From G020348385 sp964580235 (GTDB lineage: Bacteria > Acidobacteriota > Aminicenantia > Aminicenantales > Aminicenantaceae): a stretch of DNA of 17,112 bases. Shown here in pieces: positions 1 to 7,214 of the stretch. The translations under genes were made by a program, and so were the position numbers. The number at the start of each line of letters is the position of its first letter. Within the stretch, counting starts at the first letter, position 1. The stretch lies in NCBI GenBank assembly GCA_964580235.1, contig CAZOJY010000077.1, positions 1 to 17,112 of the forward strand, given 5' to 3'. The notes below the pieces were generated by a model. The model did not search any database. It had not been told where the DNA came from and saw only the letters and a list, made by a program, of their open reading frames with translations.

Positions 1-53
1 TCTCCCATGATTTTATACAGGCGAAAATGAGGGTCAATCGCCTTTCTAGGTGA

Positions 54-106
54 ATAGAGGGGTGATATTCTCCTCCGTGCGATCACCTTTATAGAGGGGT
101 TTTTTT
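54..106 (+). terminator. Possible terminator / direct repeats upstream of the permease
   Basis: A stem can form between 58-66 (AGGGGTGAT) and 82-90 (ATCACCTTT), six Watson-Crick pairs plus G-T pairs, with a 15-nt loop. A run of seven T follows at 100-106. The word ATAGAGGGG occurs twice, at 54-62 and 91-99. The nine bases between stem and T-run make it a poor intrinsic terminator. It might end a gene left of the window: frame 3 is open from base 3 to a TGA at 51-53 (16 codons), too short to identify. Confidence 0.25.
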
Positions 107-147
107 GTCTGCTATGAGGGGGGATAGGTTTTCAGGGGAAATAAGGC

Positions 148-176
148 TTTAGTTTCCGCCTGCAATCGCATATAAT
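148..176 (+). promoter_or_regulatory. Sigma-70-type promoter of the AI-2E-type permease
   Basis: A perfect -10 TATAAT lies at 171-176, with a weak -35 TTTAGT at 148-153 and a 17-bp spacer. Transcription would begin near 183, just ahead of the AAAGGTGA ribosome site at 184-191 and the ATG at 196. This rules against the ATG at 175, which overlaps the -10 box. Confidence 0.5.
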
Positions 177-195
177 GGAATTCAAAGGTGACTGT

Positions 196-1236
196 ATGCA
201 GGGGAATAAAGTTGTTACGGCCTCCTTATTGATCATTGTGATTTTTATTGGCGGAGTGGTATTCCGGTTGGCAAAACCTGTCCTCTTCCCTTTATCTCTT
301 GCCGTGTTTCTCTCTTTTGTCCTTGCCCCCTTGCTGGATTTTTTAACACACCTTAAAATCCCCAGGGCACTGTCCATCATTTTTATCTTGATATTAACAT
401 TTTTTATCCTTTATCTTTTGACTTCCCTTATTTATACAAGTGGGAAGGCTTTTGCAGCCGAGCTTCCCAATTATAGCAATAAAGTCAATTCCCTGCTCTC
501 TTCTATCCAGGAAAAGTACAACCTCTCGGGTACTGAGTGGCAGCCGTTTGATTGGGCTAAACAGTTCGATCTGAGTAAAATAGGAGGGATTCTGCTGGAT
601 GCCCTGGGTCCATTTTTTTCCTTTATCGCGAATCTTTTTCTGATTCTGCTGTTCCTGATTTTTATTTTAGCAGGGAGAGGCCAGATCGTACCAAAAATTA
701 AGCGCGCTTTCACGAAGAAAAGAGCGGCAATGGTCTGTGAAGTTATCCAAAATATCGACAGCCAGATTCAGCGCTATCTGGCTATAAAAACAGTCGTAAG
801 CTTTTTTACGGGTGTTTTTGCTCTAGTTGTTTTGATGCTTTTTGGAGTAGATTTTGCCATCCTGTTTGGCTTGCTGACGTTTATTTTGAATTATATCCCG
901 AATATCGGATCTTTTATTGCGACGGCATTCCCTGTTTTCTTCGCTGTATTTCAATTTGATACCATCTGGCCTGCTGTCTGGATTCTTGTGATTCTAGTTT
1001 TAATTCAGCAGGTCATGGGAGCCATCGTCGAACCGAGGCTTATGGGTGAGGGCTTGGGTCTCAGTCCTCTCGTTATCCTTTTTTTCCTGTTTTTCTGGGG
1101 TTGGTTGTGGGGCATCCCCGGTATGATTTTGGCTGTCCCGATCGCGGCCATCGCCAAAATCGTGACCAGCAATATTCCTGAATTGAATTTTATCGCTGTA
1201 TTCATGAGCAAGGGAAAAGAAGCTAGGTTATCGTAA
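196..1236 (+). CDS. AI-2E family transporter (PF01594-type permease)
   Basis: This is a 346-residue inner-membrane protein of the AI-2E transporter / YdiK-PerM superfamily. Members are proposed to export small molecules or ions; the AI-2 role holds only for a few, so the substrate here is unknown. The N-terminus starts with a basic stretch and two hydrophobic segments. A soluble, more polar part follows (roughly residues 75-140), then several long hydrophobic segments. The family's GxxxxxPxLMG-like region near the C-terminus reads VEPRLMGEGLGLSP, followed by a Trp/Gly-rich segment and GIPGMILAVPIAA, both typical. I chose ATG 196 because AAAGGTGA sits 4 nt upstream and the promoter -10 covers the alternative ATG at 175. 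It is monocistronic, and its last 14 bp overlap the end of the convergent gene on the other strand. Confidence 0.85.
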   Translation: MQGNKVVTASLLIIVIFIGGVVFRLAKPVLFPLSLAVFLSFVLAPLLDFLTHLKIPRALSIIFILILTFFILYLLTSLIYTSGKAFAAELPNYSNKVNSLLSSIQEKYNLSGTEWQPFDWAKQFDLSKIGGILLDALGPFFSFIANLFLILLFLIFILAGRGQIVPKIKRAFTKKRAAMVCEVIQNIDSQIQRYLAIKTVVSFFTGVFALVVLMLFGVDFAILFGLLTFILNYIPNIGSFIATAFPVFFAVFQFDTIWPAVWILVILVLIQQVMGAIVEPRLMGEGLGLSPLVILFFLFFWGWLWGIPGMILAVPIAAIAKIVTSNIPELNFIAVFMSKGKEARLS

Positions 1237-1873
1237 GGACCTTTTTCTGGTGACTCAAATCTTTCATTCTCGCAAATCTCTCCCTAACAGCCTGAATGTA
1301 GTTGTGTCCATCGAAATTGTCCCTGGACATATATTTCAAAGCTCCTATGATTCGATCCAAAACTTTCAGTTTTTCCCGGTCTGAATATGTTTGAGGTTTC
1401 TCAGTTATGATGATCCTACCTTCAAAATGGCATCGTTCAATCATTTGGTACATGGCTTCTCCCAAGTCGTTTTGAAGTTTCACGGTGTCAGTGGGCAAGA
1501 GAACCAGCCCCTTCCCTTTTTCGATTTTATCTCTAACATATTCCAATGCAATTAAAACATCTCTATCATTGAAAGAAACTTTTCTTTCCGCGTATTCTTT
1601 TACAGGCATTTCGATGTGAAAAGCCAGCCAGGCCATCCTTTCATCTTTCAATATGTCTTCTTCATCTGAGCCTGGAAGTCTTTGAGATGCATGTTTTTTT
1701 TCAATGGTCCTTTTTTCCTGATAGGATTTGTGTTTGTAAAAGAAAGGACAACTGCCGGGACAATGGACCTTCTTTTCTCTAAGCTGGCCGCAGCACAAGC
1801 TGCATATGGATTCATGCAATGCAGGACAGAGTCGTTTGGCTTTTCGGTTGGTACAGCGCGAACATTTTGCCAT
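1223..1873 (-). CDS. Cysteine-rich zinc-binding-type protein, uncharacterised
   Basis: A 216-residue protein of unknown function. The first 45 residues hold eight cysteines: C4, C7, C16, C24, C27, C28, C38 and C42. They fall in the pattern CxxC, CPAL, ICSLCCG and CPGSCPFF, which looks like a compact two-site zinc finger. The remaining 170 residues are charged and mostly helical in character, with no motif I can name. I believe similar N-termini occur in uncharacterised acidobacterial proteins, but that is from memory. GAGAGAAG precedes the ATG. It is the last gene of the DUF1844-ribF-pyr-rnc run, 33 nt after the Mth938-like gene. Its 3' end overlaps the permease gene on the opposite strand by 14 bp. 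A nucleic-acid role would fit the position beside rnc, but nothing in the sequence proves it. Confidence 0.75.
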   Translation of the reverse strand: MAKCSRCTNRKAKRLCPALHESICSLCCGQLREKKVHCPGSCPFFYKHKSYQEKRTIEKKHASQRLPGSDEEDILKDERMAWLAFHIEMPVKEYAERKVSFNDRDVLIALEYVRDKIEKGKGLVLLPTDTVKLQNDLGEAMYQMIERCHFEGRIIITEKPQTYSDREKLKVLDRIIGALKYMSRDNFDGHNYIQAVRERFARMKDLSHQKKVLTIT

Positions 1874-1888
1874 TTTTCTTCTCTCAAT

Positions 1889-1904
1889 TATCCTGAATTA
1901 TTCA
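1889..1904 (+). repeat. Copy 1 of a 16-bp intergenic motif (TATCCTGAATTATTCA)
   Basis: This word lies in the 33-nt gap between two operon genes. It matches TATCCTGAACTATTCA at 7279-7294 in 15 of 16 bases, and CAGCCTGGATTATTCA (minus strand, 7503-7488) in 13 of 16. All three copies are intergenic, which suggests a dispersed repeat motif. Confidence 0.35.
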
Positions 1905-1906
1905 AA

Positions 1907-2245
1907 TTAACACGTGAGGTGAAAAGCAGCGATGGTTTTTTTTTGATTGAAGATTTTGTTGTATTTATCGACAGCCATATTGGTTTTATCGATGATGAGA
2001 TCGAATCCTGCGCACTTACTGTGTTGGATGACCTCGTCGTCCACCTTCATTAATCCCATGTATCCGGTTCCGACAATGAGCACATCAAAATCTTCCCGAA
2101 AAATGTCTTGAAGATCTTCCAGACATAAATGATGACCCGTTTTTCTCCACCATGAAGAGTTTATCCTGTTCGGAAAAATTATCAAATCAGAAGTATAGAT
2201 GTTTCCCGAAATTACCATGCGTCCGAAAGAGTAAGAATCAACCAT
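1907..2245 (-). CDS. Mth938 / DUF498 family protein (NDUFAF3-like)
   Basis: A 112-residue single-domain protein of the Mth938/DUF498 family (PF04430). The family's mitochondrial relative NDUFAF3 helps assemble complex I; bacterial members have no settled function. The family signature is clear along the whole length: YSFGRMVISG followed by YTSDLII near the N-terminus, WWRKTGHHL around residues 32-40, VLIVGTGYMGLM at about 55-66, TNMAVDKYN, and a C-terminal AAFHLTC. Length is usual for the family. The ATG overlaps the last codons of rnc by 8 bp, so translation is probably coupled. The Shine-Dalgarno sequence is weak, which fits coupling. It sits between rnc and the Cys-rich gene in the long operon. 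Confidence 0.85.
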   Translation of the reverse strand: MVDSYSFGRMVISGNIYTSDLIIFPNRINSSWWRKTGHHLCLEDLQDIFREDFDVLIVGTGYMGLMKVDDEVIQHSKCAGFDLIIDKTNMAVDKYNKIFNQKKTIAAFHLTC

Positions 2246-2987
2246 GTTTTTTCTTTAAAAGGAAGGTGTCTGCCGTAAAAACTCTCATTTTCCTTCCCAG
2301 GAAACTTTTAAGAGCTATTTGGGCTGCTTTTTGCTCCGCTTCTTTTTTGGATCTCCCTGTAGCCTTAGCAAGGAACTTTTTTCTGAGAAAGACTTCAACT
2401 GTAAATTGTTTTTTGTGATCAGGCCCGTTTGTCGTCACCATTTTATAATACGGGGCCGGGAGGCTCTCCTTCTGGAAATACTCTTGAAGCGCTGATTTGT
2501 AATTGTTGATAAAAAATTTATCCACGTTGATTTTCCTGAAGAATGGCTTGAGGTGGTTCATAATGAGTTTTTTGGCTTCTTGAAATCCTCCATCCAAGTA
2601 GACAGCGGCGATCAAAGCCTCATATGCCCCAGCAAGTATCGTCTTTTTTTTTCTTCCTCCACTTTTTTCTTCACCCTTCCCAAGCATGATAAATTTATCC
2701 AGCTTAATATTTTTTGCAAATAAGGAAAGAGAGGATGTGCTAGCGACCGTGGATTTCAGTTTGGAGAGCTCTCCTTCGGAAACTCCTGGATAGGCTGACA
2801 CAAGAAAATCAGCCACTATAAGACCTAACACTGAATCTCCCAAAAATTCAAGGACCTCGTTATCCGTGAGGTCTTCTTCCTGGTTTTCGTAAGCATAAGA
2901 TCTGTGGATCAAGGCAGATTGAAGAAGCTCCGGGTTTTGGAACCTGTATTTAATTTTCTTTTCGAACGGAACGAACTTTTTAATCAT
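2238..2987 (-). CDS. rnc: Ribonuclease III
   Basis: A 249-residue double-strand-specific endoribonuclease, which processes rRNA precursors and structured mRNAs. The catalytic domain spans residues 5-155, with the signature NEVLEFLGDSVLG (43-55) supplying E44, E47 and D51. A C-terminal double-stranded-RNA-binding domain covers about 161-229 (SALQEYFQ to SKKEAEQKAAQIAL). Two positions are unusual. The signature has Val45 where Arg or Gln is normal. The second metal-site motif reads ILAGAYEA, so Gly120 replaces the conserved Asp (E. coli D114), while E123 (E. coli E117) is kept. The codon is GGG, two changes from an Asp codon. The essential D51/E123 pair is intact, so activity is still likely, perhaps with altered metal use. 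The gene starts 7 nt after pyrC with a weak ribosome site and ends overlapping the Mth938-like gene. Confidence 0.93.
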   Translation of the reverse strand: MIKKFVPFEKKIKYRFQNPELLQSALIHRSYAYENQEEDLTDNEVLEFLGDSVLGLIVADFLVSAYPGVSEGELSKLKSTVASTSSLSLFAKNIKLDKFIMLGKGEEKSGGRKKKTILAGAYEALIAAVYLDGGFQEAKKLIMNHLKPFFRKINVDKFFINNYKSALQEYFQKESLPAPYYKMVTTNGPDHKKQFTVEVFLRKKFLAKATGRSKKEAEQKAAQIALKSFLGRKMRVFTADTFLLKKKHG

Positions 2988-2994
2988 AGGTTAT

Positions 2995-4269
2995 TCAAGA
3001 ATAAACGATTTTTCCGCCAACAATTGTCATAACCGGCGCTCCTTTTAATTTCCAGCCATTAAAAGGATTATTCCGGCTCTTTGAGAGAAAGCGATTGGTG
3101 TTGACAGTGACATCTTGGTGCAGTTTGAGGATGGTCAGGTCTGCATCGGCTCCAACGCTGATTTTTCCCTTATTTTCGAGTCCAAGAATCTGTGCAGGAT
3201 TCGTGGAAATCATCGCGATAAACTTTTCCAAAGGAAGGATGTTTTTGTTTACCAGTTTGTCCAGCAAAAGAGGAACAGCCGTCTCCAATCCATTAATGCC
3301 AAAAGGAGCTTGATTGATTTCAACGTCTTTTTCATCAGGCGTGTGTGGGGCATGATCTGTAGCAAAAACATCGATCCAGCCCTCTTTGACAGCATTGATG
3401 AGAGCCTTGACATCATGTTCGCTCCTGACTGGCGGATTGACTTTCAGGTTGGTATCAAAACTTTCCAGGGAAGCGTCTGTAAGGAAAAGATGATGCGGGG
3501 TGACTTCTGCCGTAATTTTAATTGCCTGTTGTTTTGCAAACCTGAGAAGCTCGACAGATCCTTTGACGCTGAGATGAGCAATATGGACATCTGCCCGGCT
3601 TTCTTTTGCCAGTATGATATCCCGTGCAACCATGATTTCTTCTGCAGAGGCAGGAATGCCCTTAATTCCAATTTTTATGGAATACTTCCCTTCATGCATA
3701 ATTCCGCCTGCGCTCAAATGCCTATCTTCGCAATGATCAATAATTAGCGCGTCGATGAGTCTGGAATATTCCAATGCCCTCCGCATAACGAGGCTGTTTT
3801 CTATGGGATGTCCATCATCTGAGAATGCAATCGCTCCAGCTTCGTGCAAATCAGCCATATCCGTGATCTTTTCCCCACGAAGTCCTCGGGTGACAGCTGC
3901 AATCGGAAAAACATTGACCACAGCATTCCGCCTTGCCTCCGATAGGATGAATTCTGTAACACCACGAGAGTCGTTAACAGGGTTAGTATTCGGCATGCAT
4001 GCGATGGAAGTGAATCCTCCTTTAGCGGCAGCCAGAGATCCAGTTTTTATGGTTTCTTTGTCTTCTTGTCCTGGCTCTCGGAGGTGGACATGCATATCAA
4101 TAAAACCCGGTGCGACAACCAATCGAGAGGCATCTATGATTTTTGAACCATCCCCTTCGATCTTCGGCTTAATTTCTGCGATTTTTCCCCGATCGATCAG
4201 GATGTCCATGGTTTCATCCATACGGGTGGCGGGATCGATGACTCTTCCGTTCTTAATCAGTAGTCTCAC
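2995..4269 (-). CDS. pyrC: Dihydroorotase (type I)
   Basis: A 424-residue zinc amidohydrolase that cyclises carbamoyl-aspartate to dihydroorotate, step three of UMP synthesis. All metal and active-site residues of class I dihydroorotases are visible: H60 and H62 in DMHVHLREPG, the FSDDG loop around D151/D152, H179 in IDHCED, H232 in HIAHLS, and D305 in FATDHAPHT. MPNTNP (92-97) is also typical. The length is normal. The start is GTG with AGGAGG 8 nt upstream, inside the end of pyrB; the two genes overlap by 17 bp. An active class I enzyme with a complete zinc site beside pyrB argues against it being a catalytically dead pyrC' partner subunit. Confidence 0.96.
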   Translation of the reverse strand: MRLLIKNGRVIDPATRMDETMDILIDRGKIAEIKPKIEGDGSKIIDASRLVVAPGFIDMHVHLREPGQEDKETIKTGSLAAAKGGFTSIACMPNTNPVNDSRGVTEFILSEARRNAVVNVFPIAAVTRGLRGEKITDMADLHEAGAIAFSDDGHPIENSLVMRRALEYSRLIDALIIDHCEDRHLSAGGIMHEGKYSIKIGIKGIPASAEEIMVARDIILAKESRADVHIAHLSVKGSVELLRFAKQQAIKITAEVTPHHLFLTDASLESFDTNLKVNPPVRSEHDVKALINAVKEGWIDVFATDHAPHTPDEKDVEINQAPFGINGLETAVPLLLDKLVNKNILPLEKFIAMISTNPAQILGLENKGKISVGADADLTILKLHQDVTVNTNRFLSKSRNNPFNGWKLKGAPVMTIVGGKIVYS

Positions 4270-5191
4270 GCTCTTTTCCTCCTAACAAAAGGTACAAAAC
4301 AGCCATCCGGACTGCGATGCCATTTTCGACTTGTCTCAGAATGACAGATTTTGCCGAATCCGCCAAATCTGTAGAAATTTCCACTCCTCTATTTATCGGA
4401 CCCGGGTGCATAATGATCGCGTTTCTTTTTGCCCTGCGGAATCTTTTTTGGGTCAGGCTGTACATTTCCCTGTATTCCCTAAGGGAGGGGAAGAGGTTTT
4501 TTTGTTGCCTTTCCAATTGAATTCGTAACATCATGATGACATCCGTTCCTCGTATTGCCCTATCGAGGTTGTAATCAAATGTGATGCCGAATTGTCTGAA
4601 TTCTTCAGGAAGAAGAGCGGGCGGGCCAACACAGACGACCTCGGCTCCTAATTTTTTCATGAGAAAGATGTTTGACCGCGCTACGCGGCTGTGAAGAATA
4701 TCTCCAACGATCAAAATTTTAAGACCTTTCAGGTCCTTTTTCTTCTGTCTGATCGTAAAAGCGTCCAGGAGTGCTTGAGTGGGATGTTCATGGGCACCAT
4801 CTCCGGCATTGATGACATGAGAGCGGCAAAAGGTGCTGACATAGTGGGGTGCGCCGGGACAGGAGTGCCTGATTATAATGGCATCTGAGTGCATGGCCTC
4901 CAGATTGAGAACTGTATCCTTCAATGTTTCTCCTTTGACCACACTGCTGGTTTGTTTGTTGAAATTAACGATATCCGCACTCAATCTTTTTGCTGCCAGT
5001 TCAAACGAGCTTCTTGTTCGGGTGCTAGGTTCAAAAAAAAGGTTAATAATATTTTTTCCGCGGAGTGTGGGAACTTTTTTTACTTCTCGAGTTGAAATTT
5101 CAAGAAAGGATTCTGCTGTATTAAGAATCGTCAATACATCTTCCTTTGATAAGGGCTCTATGCCGAGAAGGTGTTTGTGATCAAAAGGCAC
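4253..5191 (-). CDS. pyrB: Aspartate carbamoyltransferase, catalytic chain
   Basis: A 312-residue catalytic chain that condenses carbamoyl phosphate with aspartate to carbamoyl-aspartate, the committed step of pyrimidine synthesis. The carbamoyl-phosphate loop FEPSTRTRSSFE carries STRTR at 56-60. The second loop has GETLKDT (87-93). The HPTQ motif is at 136-139, and HPGPINRGVE (262-271) closes the aspartate domain. The start is GTG with AGGAG 7 nt upstream, 10 nt after pyrR, and the 3' end overlaps pyrC by 17 bp. No pyrI regulatory chain is present in the window. With pyrR in the operon, control is more likely at the mRNA or transcription level than through a PyrI allosteric chain. Confidence 0.96.
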   Translation of the reverse strand: MPFDHKHLLGIEPLSKEDVLTILNTAESFLEISTREVKKVPTLRGKNIINLFFEPSTRTRSSFELAAKRLSADIVNFNKQTSSVVKGETLKDTVLNLEAMHSDAIIIRHSCPGAPHYVSTFCRSHVINAGDGAHEHPTQALLDAFTIRQKKKDLKGLKILIVGDILHSRVARSNIFLMKKLGAEVVCVGPPALLPEEFRQFGITFDYNLDRAIRGTDVIMMLRIQLERQQKNLFPSLREYREMYSLTQKRFRRAKRNAIIMHPGPINRGVEISTDLADSAKSVILRQVENGIAVRMAVLYLLLGGKERETTD

Positions 5192-5201
5192 GGAGGCTCT
5201 C

Positions 5202-5756
5202 CTATGTCCTGTCGATGGGTTCAGTGATCAGGACATCATCGGCTTCGTCGATTTCTTTCAGATGAACCTGCACAATCTCCCGTTTTGATGTGGGAAGAAA
5301 TTTGCCCACGTAGTCAGCCCTTATGGGTAGTTCACGATGACCGCGATCGATAAGCACAAAAAGCTGGATGCTTTTTGGACGCCCCAGGTCGATCAGGCTG
5401 TCCATGGCTGCCCGTATGGTCCGTCCTGTGAAGAGAACATCGTCGATGAGAAGGATTTCTTTATCGACTACCGAAAAATTGATTTCTGTTTTTTTTACCA
5501 TGTGTTGGGCTTCAAGTTCCGAAAAATCGTCTCTATAAAGCGTTATATCCAAAACTCCCACCGGGATTTTGATATTTTCCAGATTTTGAATCATTTTTGA
5601 CACCCGCTTTCCTAGATAGATTCCCCTTGTTCTTATCCCCACGATAACGAGTGAGCTCAAATCCCGGTTGCGTTCGATGATTTCTGTGACCATACGATGG
5701 AGAGCTCTTCGAATTTTACGCGCATCCATGACTTTTGCTTTGATTTTTTCTTCCAT
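5202..5756 (-). CDS. pyrR: PyrR, pyrimidine operon regulator / uracil phosphoribosyltransferase
   Basis: A 184-residue protein of the PyrR family. In Bacillus it binds pyr mRNA when UMP is high and promotes attenuation, and it has weak uracil phosphoribosyltransferase activity. The PRPP-binding loop ILLIDDVLFTGRT is at residues 101-113. VGIRTRGIYLG (39-49) is the usual PyrR flexible-loop region, and LIDRGHRELPIRADYVGK is the characteristic C-terminal segment. GGAG lies 6-7 nt before the ATG. The start codon overlaps the stop of a 48-codon upstream ORF (TAATG), and pyrB follows after 10 nt. I looked for the conserved PyrR-binding loop sequence and a terminator in the 218 nt between ribF and pyrR and saw neither. 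Its mode of action here is therefore open. Confidence 0.93.
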   Translation of the reverse strand: MEEKIKAKVMDARKIRRALHRMVTEIIERNRDLSSLVIVGIRTRGIYLGKRVSKMIQNLENIKIPVGVLDITLYRDDFSELEAQHMVKKTEINFSVVDKEILLIDDVLFTGRTIRAAMDSLIDLGRPKSIQLFVLIDRGHRELPIRADYVGKFLPTSKREIVQVHLKEIDEADDVLITEPIDRT

Positions 5757-5902
5757 TATGACTCCAAACTTGCCAAGCCATCATTGAGCCAGCCGGACAA
5801 TTCAAAAAATCTTCGTGTGGATAAGCTTTGTGAAACAGTGATGGTAAGGCTCATACCTTCCTTAAGAAAATGCATCATATCGCCTAAAAAGTCAAGAATC
5901 AT
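5756..5902 (-). CDS. Small 48-codon ORF between ribF and pyrR, unknown
   Basis: This ORF encodes 48 residues starting MILDFLGDMMHFLKEG and ending WLNDGLASLES. Its TAA overlaps the pyrR ATG as TAATG, the usual sign of translational coupling. The same frame stays open back to the ribF stop, 73 codons in all, but contains no ATG, GTG or TTG before 5902. AAAGGA directly abuts this ATG and AGGA lies 10 nt before it. The inner ATG at codon 17 has AAGGA 4 nt upstream, so a 32-residue product is also possible. I recognise no domain. It could be a real small protein, a coupling leader controlling pyrR translation, or chance. Confidence 0.4.
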   Translation of the reverse strand: MILDFLGDMMHFLKEGMSLTITVSQSLSTRRFFELSGWLNDGLASLES

Positions 5903-5974
5903 TCCTTTTGTTTCCTGGTTGTGATTTTGAAGAGAAAGGCTGGATAGGACTTGGGAATCTGGATTATCGACAAA

Positions 5975-6907
5975 TCAGGATTTAAAGTCTTTATTTTCGA
6001 AATAGGCGAGAGTATTTTCGAGATCTTTTTTTATCTGAAGTGAAAGGGCTTCAGGCGTTTCAAATTTCCTTTCGTCCCTAATCTTTTTAAAAAAATGCAC
6101 ACGCAGATTCTTTTTATAAAGACTATCATTGTAGTCTATGATATAGGTTTCGACCATGACTTCTGTTTCGTTGAAAGTGGGTTTGCTGCCCACATGCGTT
6201 ATAGAAGAGAATATTTTTGAGCCGATCTCTACGCTGCTTATAAAAACGCCGGGAGGCGCTATGTCATTCCGGACGTGAATGTTGGCAGTCGGATAACCCA
6301 GTCTTCTTCCGCGTGATTTGCCTCTGATAACTGTCCCTTCGATTTCATAGGGCCTTCCGATAAGCCTATTTGCCCTATCGATGTCACCTTTTTTGAGGAG
6401 ATTCCGAATCAAGCTGCTGCTCACCACAGAACCATGTACGGTCACTGGAGGTATGGATTGCACAGAAAATCCATAATGGGATGCAAATTCTTGAAGTTTA
6501 GTCACATCCCCGGCTCTGTCTCTGCCAAACCTAAAGTTATCTCCGACAATTACTTTTTTTGCCCTGAGCTTCTGCAGGATGATAGAACGGATAAATTCTT
6601 CTGCTGAAATACGGGAAAATTCCTGATCGAAGGACAGCACAACAATCATCAACACGCCGGATTTTTTGATCTCTTGTAGTCGTTGTTCGAGCGTTTGGAG
6701 CAGCTCTATTTTCTTTTTTGTTAAGATTTTTGCAGGATGGGGATAGAATGTAAGCACCAAGGGAAAGAGATTTGTTCTTTTCGTAACTGAGACAAGAGCT
6801 TGAAGGATTTTTTGGTGGCCTTTGTGGACACCATCAAAATTTCCGATCGCAACAGCACAATTGTCCGGGGGGGTGGGGATGTCTTTGGGACTTTTTACAG
6901 CTTGCAT
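5975..6907 (-). CDS. ribF: Bifunctional riboflavin kinase / FAD synthetase
   Basis: A 310-residue enzyme that phosphorylates riboflavin to FMN and adenylates FMN to FAD. The N-terminal FAD synthetase (nucleotidyltransferase fold) has GNFDGVHKGH at 22-31, TFYPHP, VGDNFRFG at 121-128 and SSSLIR at 163-168. The C-terminal riboflavin kinase begins at about residue 185 with GRPYEIEG, then GRRLGYPTANI (200-210) and GSKPTFNETEVMVETYI. Its length is typical. The ATG lies 4 nt after the DUF1844 gene's stop with no strong ribosome site, so the pair is probably coupled. A 48-codon ORF continues in the same frame after the TGA, and then pyrR begins. Confidence 0.95.
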   Translation of the reverse strand: MQAVKSPKDIPTPPDNCAVAIGNFDGVHKGHQKILQALVSVTKRTNLFPLVLTFYPHPAKILTKKKIELLQTLEQRLQEIKKSGVLMIVVLSFDQEFSRISAEEFIRSIILQKLRAKKVIVGDNFRFGRDRAGDVTKLQEFASHYGFSVQSIPPVTVHGSVVSSSLIRNLLKKGDIDRANRLIGRPYEIEGTVIRGKSRGRRLGYPTANIHVRNDIAPPGVFISSVEIGSKIFSSITHVGSKPTFNETEVMVETYIIDYNDSLYKKNLRVHFFKKIRDERKFETPEALSLQIKKDLENTLAYFENKDFKS

Positions 6908-6911
6908 GAAG

Positions 6912-7214
6912 TCATAATTTAATAATTTTGGCTTTTTCCATGTAAGCCAGCTTGAGTTGATGAAGACTCGATTCTAAAAACTGTTCTTCCTCCTTTTTTA
7001 AATTCCCTTTTGTTTTTTCTTTGAGCAAGTCAAGAATTTCGATCAGTCTTTTTGCGAGGTCGAGATTTTTTTCCTGCTTTTTCCCCTTTTCCTCCTCGTT
7101 TTGTCCGAGTAAAATTAAGCTTTGGGTGAAAAAAGGAAGAACAATGGAACTGAATTCCAGAGGAGGGAGAACAAGCGGAGTTTCTTTCTTATTTTTCTTT
7201 TTGTCTTTGCTCAT
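6912..7214 (-). CDS. DUF1844 domain protein
   Basis: A 100-residue protein of the DUF1844 family (PF08899), whose function is unknown. After a Lys-rich start (MSKDKKKNKKE) comes the family core: LEFSSIVLPFFTQSLILLGQ, then NLDLAKRLIEILDLLKEKTK. The nearly invariant KTKGNL and a helical C-terminus complete it. I chose ATG 7214 because GGAG sits 7 nt upstream (CCGGAGAAAATC). The frame extends to a TTG at 7241, but that has no comparable ribosome site. It heads the ribF-pyr-rnc operon and its stop lies 4 nt before ribF. The family is cytosolic and small; I cannot say more about its role. Confidence 0.85.
   Translation of the reverse strand: MSKDKKKNKKETPLVLPPLEFSSIVLPFFTQSLILLGQNEEEKGKKQEKNLDLAKRLIEILDLLKEKTKGNLKKEEEQFLESSLHQLKLAYMEKAKIIKL

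Noticed and set aside
175..198. ATG 175 as start of the AI-2E-type permease
   Set aside because: It overlaps the promoter -10 and lacks a ribosome site, whereas ATG 196 has AAAGGTGA 4 nt upstream.
1682..2053. 123-codon open frame on +, across the Cys-rich and Mth938-like genes
   Set aside because: It spans the boundary of two well-supported minus-strand genes and has no ribosome site or protein-like pattern.
3115..3747. 210-codon open frame on + inside pyrC
   Set aside because: It lies wholly antisense to a dihydroorotase with every catalytic residue; the frame is a by-product of pyrC codon use.
2995..4269. pyrC as an inactive pyrC'-type structural partner of PyrB
   Set aside because: All zinc ligands and the catalytic Asp are present.
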